A stretch of DNA of 64,000 bases from NCBI GenBank assembly GCA_027943335.1, contig BSBK01001580.1:1017501-1081500 (forward strand). Direction: 5' to 3'. Below, piece after piece: positions 22,472 through 35,389 of the stretch. This DNA is from Chamaecyparis obtusa (taxonomy: Eukaryota > Streptophyta > Pinopsida > Cupressales > Cupressaceae). Numbering within the stretch: the stretch's first letter is position 1; each line of letters opens with the position of its first letter. The notes under the pieces are model-generated. The model saw nothing but the letters and a program-made list of their open reading frames with translations. It did no database searches and had not been told where the DNA came from. Both the position numbers and the translations under genes were made by a program.

Positions 22472-23806
22472 AAGGACATCATTGAGTTAGTAATCCACTA
22501 CATCGACAATCGCGAGTACAACTTAAAATTAATCAACACATCAGAGACCCTTACCATTATGTTCCATCATAAGACTGATCAAGTACAATATCAAAGAAAC
22601 CAAACATAAACATAGATATACACACAAACATATGTATCTCAAAAAAACCATGGCATAGCAACCATACACACAAAAATATAAATTTGCATCACATCCAAAA
22701 TGGGATTAAAATAGATCATAACATGAAGAGAGATGGAGGAGCATTACAAAGGTTGGTCGACCTAGTGGATCTCATCAAGATGTATAAGTAGAGAGAGGAT
22801 TTGAGTTGTTCATGTTATCTTTAGTGTGATATATGAGACTCATGCATGGTGATATGCAAAGTGATTGCAAATCTATTTTTAGGATATTTTTGGTGATGTG
22901 TGGGAGTGTGTTGATCTCACTGGTGGACTCTATCTCTTTTCATATTTTTTGGTGGTGAGCCTTATTGTATTGACAGTGAGCCTTACTGCATTGGTAGTGA
23001 GTCTTATCTATAAAAAGCATCTTACAATGAATATGATTAAGCCACAAAATGAAAATAGCGGAAGGCTAATAAGTGTTGAAGAACTTACGCTGTAACCACT
23101 CAACCTCCAACAGTGTAAAGATTATTTGTGGCTCTACTAAAGTAAAGAACCAGTTTGGTTGGTGCAGAGTGTTTTATATCTTCAACCTATTTAATTGGAA
23201 CATATTTAGATATTCACAAATTCAAATGAAAGTAAGTTTAGGAATGCGAAGATATGGAAATAATACTTCACCATGAAACAATTATACAATCACCCTATTC
23301 AGTCAGTCATACTCATACACATGATCCATTAAGAAAGATAATACTAGGATCTTGTTGTCCTCATGAAGCATACATCTAAATATGGTTGACCAGCTAAGAT
23401 ACTTTCACAGATTCAAGGCCATTTCTATTTTGTTATGATGTTGTTCATGTTTTATGAATCCATATGAAATTAATAAAGGCAAAACACTTCTTATTAAAAA
23501 AGGTTGCAGACCTGCAAAGTGACATTATTTTCCCATCTTCTAGTGCATGTTCTTTATGTCTTTGGCTTCTCTCCCTCACATCCAAATAAAGATTTTGCCA
23601 CTCTGAATCAAGAATGCATGTGTAGTTGCATAGAGTATGCATGGATAATAGGTGGAGTTGAAAAACTGCACCACGTTTACATTTTTTTAATAGGTCTATA
23701 AGTTTTTTAATTTATAGACCATTGTAAATGTTAGAACTTTGGTAGCTATGGGTAATGTCCTCAACAAGCCAACAAATAAAAATTCTTGATTTTCTTGCAT
23801 GCTGAG
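22472..23806. other. No gene seen
   Basis: AT-rich sequence with only short ORFs lacking recognisable content. One patch at about 22925-23005 repeats the words gtgagccttattgtattg / gtgagccttactgcattg. No transposon ends are defined. Confidence 0.4.
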
Positions 23807-23811
23807 GACAT

Positions 23812-25115
23812 TGTTAGGAATAGTCCCAATAGATAACTGAGAGGGGGGGGGGGGGGGTGAATCAATTATCTACAAGTTTTAATTATTTACCCAATTAAGT
23901 ATACTTAAACTTTAAGCATAAACACAATGAAAGAACACTTGAACACAACACCAATAATTTGGTTATGGGGAAACCCACATAGGTAAAAACCTCGGTGGGA
24001 ATTAACACCCACTAATAAACTGAACTAGTGTATAATGATCCTTGTTAGAAGATCTTACAACCCTGTTAGGAGTTGATATTTACAATGCTTTTAGTATAGT
24101 GACCTGGTCAAAGGTTGGACCCTATTAGGAGTCTTTTATGATTGACCCTATTAGGGGTGAGGACGCACTGTCTGAGAGCTCACCGCTCAAAGGGGTGAAG
24201 GCTGTAACCTTCTGAATAATAGATACACACTATATCTGGATCTTGGTGAACTACGAGGTAGACCTGCTATCTTGATCAGTTCTAATGAATAGCACATTCT
24301 GTCTTATTTGTCACATAGACATCTTCTTGATGGCACAATACTTCGCACTCTCTGTTCTACTCTAATCTTTCATCTCCATGCCATGCTGCTAGCGATCACA
24401 AATGACCGATTATAAGTATCTTTCCTTTAAATGATATAATCAAGTTGGCATGTTAGAACCACCTTGAAATCATATTAGAGAAACAATAACACTCTCCAAT
24501 AACATCTCGATTGGCTCTACTAAACACGCAACACAAACTGGGACTTTTCCAAATCAATAAGTGTAGACGCACGCTACACACTATCGGATCTACCATATTA
24601 ACTGATACTTTCTCCTCAAGATGAATTACATCATGCACTCTTAATAAAACATTCTTAACTCTTCTCCAATCACTAATCCAAGCATGCATACCGAAATGAT
24701 AGGCGCAACTCTTGTACCAATATAATCTCTATCGGCTCTTCTAGATAAACACAAGAAACTGTAACTAGTGAATAGCGACTACATAACTTCACTTCTACTG
24801 CACATCAAACTCTGCATGCATGAATGTAACAACACTAACATGTCTCCATCACATATCCAAATGTGCAAGGCTCCATGATAACTATACAGACAATCACCTA
24901 CCTGTAACTCTGTTAGGAACACTGTTGACAAGAGCTGCCACATAACTGTATGTACTAACAATTAACTTATGCGTCCATGATATCATGCTGATAACATGTC
25001 CATGCTACATATACTCAAATCTTACTGCATAAGTCTTTCGTGCATGCTACTTACCATATGTTTTCATCAATGACAAACATATAGTCAGCACTGGCTTTCT
25101 GGCAAATATCCAACA
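23812..25115 (-). repeat. 3' LTR of the copia element
   Basis: On the minus strand it starts TGTTGGATATTTGCC and ends GGACTATTCCTAACA. It matches 29641-30961. A run of about 17 G on the plus strand (C on the element strand) lies at about 23844-23860, near the LTR end. The short ORFs inside (24453-24961) are not genes. Confidence 0.9.
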
Positions 25116-25130
25116 ATCTCCCCCTTTGGC
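25116..25130 (-). other. Polypurine tract of the copia element
   Basis: On the minus strand GCCAAAGGGGGAGAT directly precedes the TG of the 3' LTR. The same type of tract (CCAAAGGGAGAGAA) occurs at 51640-51653 in the other minus-strand retroelement. Confidence 0.75.
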
Positions 25131-25500
25131 ATTGATGGCAACATATGGAATGAAAAACACCACCAATCCAAATGAACAATTCTTTTATAACATTCTCCAT
25201 TTCCTCATCAAAACTCCCCTAAGGATGAATCCTCCATCTACTATAATATTCTTCAACATTCTCCATTTCCTCAATTGAACTGCTTCCATGACTAAATACT
25301 ACTCCCCCTTGCTGTTATATATTACTCCTCCTTAATTCTGTATGTACTTCCCCTTTAATACTATTTTTCATGACTATATACTACTCCCCCTTTGACATCA
25401 ATGGCAAAGGAAACCATACATTTAAGCACCGGTACTACTGCTGAAGTAGAGTAGTCAACCATCCATTAGTCACTAAGGATTGATGTTCTCTCCACTTTCT
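25131..25500. other. Copia element region between pol and polypurine tract
   Basis: About 370 bp of non-coding 3' sequence with repeated CTCCCC words (actcccctt type) on the plus strand. No ORF. Confidence 0.5.
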
Positions 25501-28500
25501 CTAATCAGAATCGGGAAAGGGAATTACTCCCAATTTCTCCCTGAGATACTAAAAAGTATCCTTCGGTAAAGTCTTTGTGAATATATATGCTAGTTGTTCC
25601 TTTGTAATCACATAATCCAATTTGACTTCTTTCTCTACCACTTTCTAAATTAGGAAGTGATACTTAATCTCTATGCGTTTTGTCTTTGCATGCATCACAA
25701 GGTTTTTTGACATGTTGATAGTGCTAGTGTTATCAAAATGAATAAAAATAGGACAATCAATCTGAATTCCAAAATCCTTTATCATCTGCTTGATCCAAAC
25801 AATTGTAGAACAATTCAAAGCTTCTGCAACATACTCTGCTTCTGCTATTGACTGAGAAATACAATTTTGCTTCTTGCTTGTCCAAGTGACTAGTCTATCA
25901 CTAAGAAATACTGCTGCTCCTAATGTACTCTTTCTATCATCCATGCATCATGCCCAATCTGCATCTGTATATACATGAAGCTCAAAATTCTCTGAATTAG
26001 GATACCATATACCATAATCTATAGTGCCCTTCAAATATCTGAATATTCTCTTTACTTCCATGAGGTGACTTTGTTTAGGCTCTGCTACAAATCTTCCAAC
26101 TATGCCAACTACATTAGAAATATCAAGTCTAGATTGAGTAAGATATATGAGTTTACCAATCATAGAATTTTACAATGTTGTATCTACTACTAGAGAATCA
26201 TCTTCTTTTGTAAGCTTGCATTGTGTTATCATAGGTGTACCCACTAGCTTGCAATCATCCATCTTGAACTTCTTCAATAGCTCTTTCACATACTTAGACT
26301 GATTAATGAAAATACCTTTCTTTGTCTGCTACACATTTAATCCCAAAAAGTATTTGATAGGTCCAATCATGCTCATCTCAATCTTGCTTTGCATCTCCTT
26401 AGCAAATTCTGCACTAAGTTTGTCATTACCCCCAAAGATAATGTCATCAAAAAATATAGCTACAAGTAGTAAACCTTCAGATGTCTCTCTTATAAATAGA
26501 TTACAATCTGTTGCTCCTTTCTTGAATCCAATTTTTGTTTGATATCCATCAAGTCTCTCATACCAAGCTCTAGGGGCTTGCTTAAGTCCATAGAGGGCTT
26601 TCTTCAATCTGCATACCATATCAGACCTGTCTAATAAGATGAATCCTTCTGGATGCTCAATGTATACTTCTTCTTTTAAATCTCCATTCAAGAATGCTGA
26701 CTTAACATCCATCTGATAAAATTTGAAGTTTTTGAATGTTGCATAAGCTAGAAACAACTTAATGGCTTCTAATCTGCTCATAGGTGCAAATGTGTCTGAA
26801 TAATCAATACTTTCCCTTTGCGCACATCCCTTACATACTAACCTTTCTTTATTCCTTACTACTGTACCATCTTCATTCATCTTGTTTCTGAATATCCACT
26901 TGGTTCCAATCACATTCTTATCACTAGGTCTTGGGACTAGTTCCCAAGTATCATTCTTAATAATCTGATCTAGTTATTATTTCATAGCATCATACCAATT
27001 TGAATCATTACATGCATCTTCAACACTTAAAGGTTCAAACTAAGATAGTAAATAGACCACTTCATTGCATGCTAAACTCTTTGCTTTTGATCTTGTTGTG
27101 ACTTTGCCACTTTGATCTCCAATGATGTCATCCTTAGAGTGATATCTAGATGCAAACTTTGGAACTTTACGTGATAGTGTCTCATCTACCTTCTGAGTTT
27201 CTTCTTCACTTGTTTCAAGGTCATTGAATAATATATCAATACTATCAAACATATCTTCAACAACTATCTCACTAGTGGAAGGACTGGGTTCTTCTTCAAT
27301 CATAGGTGCATAACCATGATATCTTTCTTGAACCATAAACTTTTCATCAATCTTAACATGAGCACTTTCAATGATCTTCTTCAATCTAAAATTAAAACAT
27401 TTATAAGATTTTCTTTTAGTAGAGTAACCAAGGAAAATACCTTCATTGCTTCTTGCATCAAACTTGCCTATTGCTTCATCCCTCTTGATGTAGCACTTTC
27501 TTCCAAAGATTTTGAAGTATTTCACTATGGGAACATTACCAAACCATAGCTCATAAGGTGTCTTGTCTGTACCAGGCCTCAATTGTATTCTATTGATGGT
27601 ATAGACTGTTGTATTGACTACATCTCTCCAATAGGTGTCTGCAACTTTTCCTTAAATCATGATGGTGCACGTTGTATCAAGGATGATCCTATTCCTTCTC
27701 TCTAAAATCTCATTCTGCTAAGGGGTTCTAGGTGCACTCAACTGTCTCTTTACGCCATGTTCTTCGTAGTACTCATAGAATCTGTCAGAGGTGAATTATC
27801 CTCCTCTATCCAATCTTAGACACTTTATCTTTAGTCCAAATTCATTCTCAACCTTAGCTTTGAATATTTTGAACTTCTCAAATGCTTCTGACTTATCTTT
27901 CAAGAATGCAACCCACATCATTCTAGAATAATCATCAACAAACAAAATGAAATACCTTTCACAATAGTATGATCTTGTTTGAGTTGGTCAACATAGGTCT
28001 GTATGAATCAGATCCAACTTGTTCTATGCTAAATTATGCTTGCTTTTGAATGAATTACTCACATGCTTTCCCATCACACATTCCCTACAAATAGTATCAA
28101 CTAGCTTTGCTATGCTAGGTAGATCTCTTACTACCTTTATATTGCTTATCTTTACTATGTTATCAAAATTGACATGACATAGTCTTTTATGCCATAGCCA
28201 ACTATCATCTACTTTAGCAACAAAACAACTTTCTTCTAAATTAAGCTGAAAAACATTACCTTTAGTCTTTGAACCTTATGCAATCATTACACCATCCTTG
28301 TTGTTAATTATGCACTTGTTGTCTTTGAGCTCCAACTGATAACCTTTTTCAAGCAACTACCCAACACTAAGAAGGTTGTGCTGCAAACCATCTACATAAA
28401 GAACATCATCAGTGTTGTTCTTTCCATCCAATGTGATAGCTCCTCTACCAATGATAGGTTTAGGAGTGTTATCTCAAAATCTAACCATGCCACCTTTGTA

Positions 28501-28659
28501 TTTGTCCAGATGAACAAATCTATCTTTATCACCTATCATGTGATGTGAACAAGCACTATCTATAATCCAGTCTGTCCTTATGTCTTCTTGTGAAATCAAT
28601 GCTATCTCTTGTTCCTTTTTCTCATCTTCATGATCCATCTCATCAAACATCTTCTCCAT
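25501..28659 (-). pseudogene. Copia Pol: protease, integrase, RT, RNase H
   Basis: One frame from 28659 to the TAG at 25501, interrupted by many stops but apparently no frameshift. Protease: WIIDSACSHHM (about 28570). Integrase: the HHCC segment WLWHKRLCH...CRECVMGK (about 28195-28080), HTDLC, FVDDYSR and ERRNR supplying the D, D and E residues. Integrase C terminus: PYELWFGNVP...GIFLGYS (27.5-27.4 kb). RT: KWIFRNKMNEDG, DVKSAFLNGDL, ALYGLKQAPRAWY, and an active site reading FFDDIIFGG in place of the usual YVDD, so the catalytic Asp pair is kept. RNase H: YTDADWA, CISQSIAEAEYVA. The protein would make and insert the cDNA; this copy cannot. Confidence 0.9.
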
Positions 28660-28816
28660 AATAGCAATGAATCCAATTTCATCTTCAACTGAATCATCAT
28701 CAGAAACTCCATCATCAGAAACTCCATCACCAGTTAGTTATGAATTTCTTAACTCTCGTAGGTCACTTAGATGCAAAGTGACCAATCTTATTACATGAGA
28801 AACATTTGAATGATAA

Positions 28817-29583
28817 CTAACCTTCATAATTTCCTTTTCCTTTTCTTTCTTTCTTAGAAATCATAGAAATAATATCATCTATCTCTTTATCTTCATCTTC
28901 ATCATCAAAATTACGAGAAGTGTTTGAAGATTTCTTACCATGGACTGATGCTTTGAAGGTTGTCTCACTTTTAGGATCTGTCTTCAATCTTGAAATCTCA
29001 AAAGCTAAAATTTTGCTGATCAAGGTCTCTCTCTTGAAATTTGTTGTAAGCTGAATGGTCTCATCAAGGATGTTGATCTTATTTTCATACTCTGATGTAA
29101 GAGTAGTCATCAACTTATCCATAATTTCTTCCTCTAAGATCTCTCCACCATTGTTCCTGATCCCAGCAACTGTGTCATTAGTCCTTTGGTTGTAAGCTCT
29201 AATGTCTTCTTTAGGTAGCATCTCTAATGCATTGTATCTTTTCTTCCATGTCTTTCGGCACACATTCTTTGCTTTTATATCTCCTTCAAACATGTCTTCT
29301 AGGTGCTTCCATATCTTGTAAGTTGTGTCTACTTTCTTTATCTCTGAAAACTAACTATCAGAGAAGGCATTGATAAGAGCTTCTTTGGCTATTGCATTCT
29401 GATGGACATATCATTTTTCTTGCCAATAGCATCTTCCTTTGCAAGATCTGCTAGAGAGGGGATCTTAACTTCTTTGATAGCCACTTCAAAAGCAATGCAC
29501 TCCAAATGTGTCACCATTTTGTTCTTCCAATCAAGATAGTTCTCTCTATCAAACTTAGGACTATCCTTTCTAAAGAATGCCAT
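28817..29583 (-). pseudogene. Copia Gag
   Basis: The N-terminal part (29583-29389) starts MAFFRKDSPKFDRENYLDWKN, typical of plant copia Gag. After a frameshift between about 29390 and 29293 the frame continues with EDIRAYNQRTND, MTTLTSEYENKI and a Lys/Asp-rich tail. A zinc knuckle follows downstream at about 28800 (CFSCNKIGHFASK), where the fourth Cys position is a TGA stop. A further frameshift lies between this gag frame and the protease frame (28660-28817). Confidence 0.82.
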
Positions 29584-29626
29584 TTGAGCAACCTCAATTT
29601 GTTAAAATTTCTCTCTGAGGCACTTG

Positions 29627-29638
29627 GCTCTGATATCA
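29627..29638 (-). other. Primer-binding site, initiator Met tRNA type
   Basis: TGATATCAGAGC on the minus strand, two bases from the end of the 5' LTR. It matches the usual plant copia site TGGTATCAGAGC with one change. Confidence 0.8.
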
Positions 29639-29640
29639 AT

Positions 29641-30961
29641 TGTTAGGAATAGTCCCAAGAGATAACTAAGAGGGGGGGGGGGGGTGAATCAGTTATCTAT
29701 AAGTTTCAATTCTTTATCCAATTAAGTATACTTAAACTTTAAGCATAAACACAATGAAAGAACACTTTGAACACAACACCAATAATTTGGTTACAGGGAA
29801 ATCCAAATAGGTAAAAACCCCTGTGGGAATTAACACCCACTAATAAACTGAACTAGTGTATAATGATTCTTGTTAGAAGATCTTACAACCCTATTACGAG
29901 TTGATCTTTACAATGCTTTTAGTATAGTGACCTGGTCAAAGGTTGGACCTTGTTAGGAGTCTTTTATGATTGACCTTGTTAGGGGTTAGGACGCACTATC
30001 CAAGAGCTCACTGCTCAAAGGGGTGAAGGGGTGAAGGCTACAACCTTTTGAATAACAGATACACACTATATCTAGATCTTGGTGAAATGCGAGGTAGATC
30101 TACTATCTTGATCATTTCCAATGAATAGAACACTCTATCTTCTCTATCACATAGACCTCTTCTTGATGGCACAATACTTCACACTCTCTATTCTGCTCTA
30201 ATCTTTCATCTCCATGCCATGCTGCTAGCGATCACAAATGACCGGCTCTAATTTTCTTTCCTCTAAATGATATAATCAAGTAGGCATGTTATAACCACCT
30301 TGAAATCATATTAGAGAAACAATAACACTCTCCAATAACATCTTGGTCAGCTCTACTAAGCACACAACACAAACTGGGACCTGTCCAAATCAATCAGTGT
30401 AGACACACGCTACACAATTTCAGCTCTACCAAATTAAATGATACTTTCTCCTCAAGATGAATTACATCATGTGCTCTTAACCAAACATTATAAACTCTTC
30501 TCCAATCACTAATCCAAGCACACATACTAAAATTATAGGTGCAACTCCTGTACTAATATTATCTCTGTCGGTTCTTCTGGATAAACACAAGAAACTGCAA
30601 CTGGTGAATAGTGATTGCATAACTTCACTTCTACTACACATCAAACTCTACATCCATGAATGTAACAACACTAACATGTCTCCATCACATATCCAAATGC
30701 ACAAGGCTCCATGATAACTATATAGATAATCACTCATAGAACACTGCTTATAACTCTGTCAGGAACACTATTGACACAAGCTGCTACATAACTGTCTATA
30801 CTAAAAATTAACCTCTGCATCCATGATATCATGTTGATAACATGTCCATGCTAAATATACTCAAAGCTTACTACATAAGTCTTCCACACATGCTACTTAC
30901 CATATGTTTTCATCAATGACAAACATACAATCAGCACTGGCTTGTTGGCAAATCTCCAACA
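29641..30961 (-). repeat. 5' LTR of the copia element
   Basis: Matches 23812-25115 along its length. It includes a run of about 13 G at 29673-29685, and a small tandem duplication (ggggtgaa twice) at about 30018-30032 that the other LTR lacks. Confidence 0.9.
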
Positions 30962-30966
30962 AACAT

Positions 30967-31700
30967 TACCCTCACCTATAAGAGTCAAAATTAGAATGTT
31001 CACGATGGTCTATAACTTAAAATACCTCTATAAAAAATGCAAACCTGATGCATTTTTCAGCTCCAGCTAATGTCTTATGCATATGAATTGAGATTGCATA
31101 TTGAACTAGGCGCCTCCTTCTGCATTGCTTGAAACCAAGAGATTGTCACAGTTAACATCTAAAACTAGCACCATATTTACTACTACATTCCTATTGAAAT
31201 ACAAGTAAAAAACAAATCTTCAAGTATTTACCATTAAAAATGTAATGTTGTCAATTTATTTACTACTACATGCCTATTGAAATCACACAAGCAAGACACG
31301 TGAACTATTTTATAGAATGCCTCAAAGAAATGTGGTCTTTTGGCAAGCCATGAGTGTGGGATATGCACAAAACTTATTTGTTGAAAACACACACACACAA
31401 GTATATGCACATGCTTGTAAATATATATACATTGGAGATGCACAGGCATGCAAATATAGGTGGATTTAGAAAGTTGTGATGCCCAAAATTAAGGTGTCAA
31501 GGTGTGAAAAAATAAGTATTTGGTTGTAGGGTTAGGTGTTTTAGACAAGAGGAGTCTCCTAGATGTATGGCCTAAAACAATTATATTCCTAGGTGGAGTT
31601 ATAAAGTTGTCATGCAATCATAGGTTAATATTGAGCTTCACTTGGTTTCGAGAATAGTTTAGTATTCTCTACTAATCATTGCCAACCACATGAAGGTGAA
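30967..31700. other. No gene seen
   Basis: Sequence right of the copia element with only chance ORFs. The end (31650-31705) matches the dispersed repeat at about 20480-20535 and contains a GAGAATA...TATTCTC inverted pair. Confidence 0.4.
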
Positions 31701-31744
31701 TGCTCATTCTCCCCCCCCAACATCACTCTAAATTCCCTGTTAAC

Positions 31745-31920
31745 ATCTAAAATTCATTCATTCATTCATCTATTAATAAAATGTAACATTCATGAATTAT
31801 CACAACATTCATTAACACATAACATTAATTAGCATTCATTAACACGCATTCATTGGCATTCATAAGATTCATTAGCATTTATTAACACATCATAACATTA
31901 ATTAACACATAAGATTAAAA
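31745..31920. repeat. AT-rich short direct repeats, subterminal type
   Basis: Repeated words cattcattaacac, cataacattaatta and cattcattcattcat. Such repeats are common near CACTA ends, but they may be simple AT-rich sequence. Confidence 0.4.
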
Positions 31921-32019
31921 CATCGAGACATAAACATCAATCATTATCAAATAAGTTGCATAAATGAGAATCATTTCTTTTTTGAATTTTTCTTTTTTTT
32001 CTGTTTCCCTAAATTATTG

Positions 32020-34777
32020 CAGAGGCATATCCATCTCATTGTCGTCCTTTCTTCTCACCTGTGCACGTGATCTCACTATCCTTTGCAAAGGCGGGTCCTC
32101 TGCAATAACAAATTAAATGGTTAAATTAAAAACATATTATCATAATTGGGGTTAATTTAAAAATATATTATCATAATTGTTACAAGCATTTCAGTACTTT
32201 AAAGAACATAAACGTGACACTCTTTACCTTGTCCAACCACATCATCTTGCCCGATGGCTTAAACCTCAACACACTCATTAGGAACAACCTCTACATCCCC
32301 TACAACTGCAATACAAAATATTTTATTAATCCCAACACATTATAATTAAATTTTTATTACTACGCCAAATTCAATTTAAAATGTTTACTTGTATTAATAA
32401 TTCAAAAATCAGAATTCGAATAGAAAATGTATACCTTGAGTACTACAATACAAATTTGAATCGATGCCTCCGTCATGCTCGGGTGGTGTATTAGGATCGG
32501 GAGGCTGCATTCCAATATAAATAATTAGTGCATTTATCGACAATATATACATATAAATGCAAGACAAATACTGAGAAATGTTAATAATTCAATTTAATAT
32601 ATATAAATATATTCACTTTAAAGTTTTAAACAAATATATAATAATTGTTTCCTCACTTAAAAAAAAATATTCACTTTATGTTGGAACTTAACATCAAATA
32701 CAGTAATTGGTAAAGTATTCAACTTGAAATAAAAATCAATTGGCTGATTTACCTGATCGACAGATCCACCAGAAGAACCTTGCACACTCATTGCTTGGAA
32801 TCGTTCAGCCATGACTGTATAGCCTTGTTTGTAGCCTATTTTCTTGTCCTCTTCTGAAATATTTTGTTTGAACTCCAAGGCCTACATTTTTGCTTGGTGT
32901 CATGAATTTTTATTGTAGTGAATTTAATTAAAACTAAATTGATTTTAATTTATAAATATTTTCATACGTTTTTCATTTACTAATACTTACAATTCATGCA
33001 AAAAGGTTTGAATATCCACCCAAGCCGAGCTTGTGTTTCCCGTGCTTTTGTTTTCTTTCTTTTGTTGCCTTTGATGTGTCAGGCAACCTATGTGATGTTT
33101 GAAATATGTTAGATCACATAAGTACAAAGATTAAATAGTACACAATTTCATTATTAAGATTATCACGTACCTTATTTCATCAGGTGGTAGTATTTTTCCA
33201 CCATGTCTTGTGCTTCTCTCAAGTGCATCCCTTTTAAGATTCTCTCACTCATTAATAGGAACATAGGGGGGACACTCATAATAAGGGGGTGCATTCTATT
33301 TGGGACCTGTAGTTGTCCCTAATATACTTCACAGCTTGGCCTGCTTTCTCAAGGAGCCTAAGTCTTTGAAAGATGTTGGGTCCAAAAAGTTTTTTCATAG
33401 AGTCAATGAGTTTATCCTTTAACTCTTTATCTTGTAATTGCTACCTTTTAAGAAAAAAAAATTGTTAGATTCATAAATGAAGTGAAACTACCTTTTAATA
33501 TACTTGAAGAAAGGGATGAAAGGAAATCAGATCTAGCAATGAAATCAAAATATGATACCATGTGCATATGGTCAGCCCAAAAATGTGCAAACATTCATCA
33601 TTAAGTTTTTCATAAAATAGATTATTCCCTGCAAAATAATAACAAGATTATTAGTTATTGCAAGGGACTGCATAGGGGGTTAGTGCATTACATTATGAGT
33701 ACATAAGATTATATATTAAAAGAAAGGATCAATCTTTAAAGTACATGGAAGTTGGGCTACTCTCATGGGAAGTCCATCTTCAATGCTCACGAGCAATTGA
33801 TCACAATTCTCTATTGTTCCCATACATCTAACTCGAGTACATCAAGGAATTTCCTCATTGCCTCCTACATAAAATGAATCCAATATTACAAAATGCCCCC
33901 TAAGATAGAATAGTTGAAGAGAAATAAACACATGATAAATGAGAGATAAAAAGAGGAATCTACTGACCAATAGGCATTTCCATCGCATCTGTGGACATGC
34001 TATGTGTTGTCGATATTGCAGATGGCAGTACCTCTATGGTTCTATTCCTCATAGCAGGCGACATACTCATAGGATCAATGGTAGGTGCTGAAAAATAATA
34101 TTGTTATAGCATACAAAAATATGGAAAACCATGGACAAGATTTTTAGAGCTATTAAAAAAATTATTGTTCGAGAAAAACACAAGTGGAGGATAGAACATG
34201 TGATGTACTTGAACCACCTGAAGTATCTGCATTTGGGGCATCACCCTTAAAATTTTTTTGCATCCTCTATAAAAATAACACATGTATTTTAGTTAATGAC
34301 ATAAATAAAAGATTATACTATAACAACCATTATTGAACTTTTGTTATAATTAAAAACTACATTAATACTTACTGTATAAATCCGAACTAGGTGAATCAAC
34401 TCATCCTCTCTCATCTGTATTTGAGGAGTCTGAGGTCAAATTAGTGCATGAAGGACCTTTTGCAGTACAACCACAAGATCAACATCTGATACAAAATCAA
34501 CAATGAATAGATTCTGCTCATCCTGCGGTTCCTCATGGACTACTTGTTCCTTTCCCTTTTTCTGATCAACACTTGTTTGTGAGAATAATATTATTATCAC
34601 TTTATTTAAAAGCAATCCAAAATAGTAGTGAAGAATAAAACATAACAAAAAAAACCATGTTAACATTTCTCTTCTATGTGCATGTGTACAACAACAATGA
34701 GTTTTACCTATCAGGAAGAAGTTACAAGTAGTGGTTGTTGTTGCACCAAAAGATCGACCTGTTAATGCCCAATACAA
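32020..34777 (-). pseudogene. Second CACTA gene (TnpA-like), multi-exon, broken
   Basis: Fragments of coding sequence separated by AT-rich intron-like DNA on the minus strand. Recognisable pieces: DQKKGKEQVVHEEPQDEQ (about 34560-34510), AMRKFLDVLELDVWEQ (about 33865-33815), FGPNIFQRLRLLEKAGQAVKY (about 33385-33325), SKATKERKQKHGKHKLGLGGYSNL (about 33080-33015; given only as position and key Lys-rich character), and EFKQNISEEDKKIGYKQGY with SVQGSSGGSVDQ (32878-32740). This set resembles the second protein of plant CACTA elements that I know as TnpA or plant-transposase family. Exact exons cannot be set by eye, and stops are present. Confidence 0.5.
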
Positions 34778-35054
34778 CCACTAGACTTATAGAAGACACA
34801 GGAGATGATTAAGCCATGTCACGAATCCTGAGGGGAGCATTGACCATTTTGCCAATAATCTCCCCCTCAGCATTACCTGAGGGGATTCGAACCTGTGACC
34901 AAGCTCTGATACCACTTGTTACAAGTAGTGGTTATCATTGTACCAAAAGATCGACCTATTAATGCCCAATACAACCACTAGACTTATATAAGGCACATGA
35001 GGTGGTTAAGCCATGTCACAAATCCCGAGGGGAGCGCTGACTATTTTGCCAACA
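34719..35054 (-). mobile_element. TRIM retroelement, minus copy
   Basis: Miniature LTR element of about 336 bp. On the minus strand: 5' LTR 35054-34917 (138 bp, TGTTGGCAAAATAG to CTTGTAACA), PBS TGGTATCAGAGC at 34914-34903, a ~45-bp interior, polypurine tract GCTGAGGGGGAGAT at 34871-34858, 3' LTR 34857-34719. No coding capacity, as expected for TRIM. The interior contains GGTTCGAATCC, identical to an RNA polymerase III B box. Confidence 0.82.
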
Positions 35055-35389
35055 AATTGGTAAAATGGTTAGCACTCCCCTCAGGATTTGTGACATAGCT
35101 TAACCACCTCCTGTGTCTTCTATAAGTCTAGTGGTTGTATTGGGCATTAACAGTTTGATCTTTTGGTACAACAACAACCACTACTTGTAGAAAGTGGTAT
35201 CAGAGCTTGGTCACAGGTTCGAATCCCCTCAGGTAATGCTGAGGGGGAGATTTTGGGTAAAATGGTCAGCGCTCCCCTCGGGATTTGTGACATGGCTTAA
35301 CCACCTCTTGTGTCTTCTATAAGTCTAGTGGTTGTATCAGGCATTAACATGTCGATCTTTTGGTACAACCACAACAACTACTTGTAACA
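35055..35389 (+). mobile_element. TRIM retroelement, plus copy, head to head with the first
   Basis: LTR 35055-35190, PBS TGGTATCAGAGC at 35195-35206, interior with GGTTCGAATCC, polypurine tract at 35239-35251, second LTR to 35389 (ends CTTGTAACA). It is nearly the reverse complement of 34719-35054, so the pair forms a ~670-bp palindrome with no spacer. Confidence 0.82.

Larger units (their letters stand above)
23812..30961 (-). mobile_element. Full-length Ty1/copia retrotransposon, inactive
   Basis: Bounded by LTRs of about 1,304 bp (23812-25115) and 1,321 bp (29641-30961), with a near-perfect target duplication, GACAT at 23807-23811 and AACAT at 30962-30966. Reading leftward on the minus strand: 5' LTR, PBS, gag, protease, integrase, RT, RNase H, polypurine tract, 3' LTR. 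The order integrase then RT is diagnostic of Ty1/copia. All coding parts carry stops. Confidence 0.92.

Noticed and set aside
34719..35389. tRNA gene at GGTTCGAATCC
   Set aside because: Only the B-box-like 11-mer is present. There is no cloverleaf, and the context is a TRIM primer site and interior.
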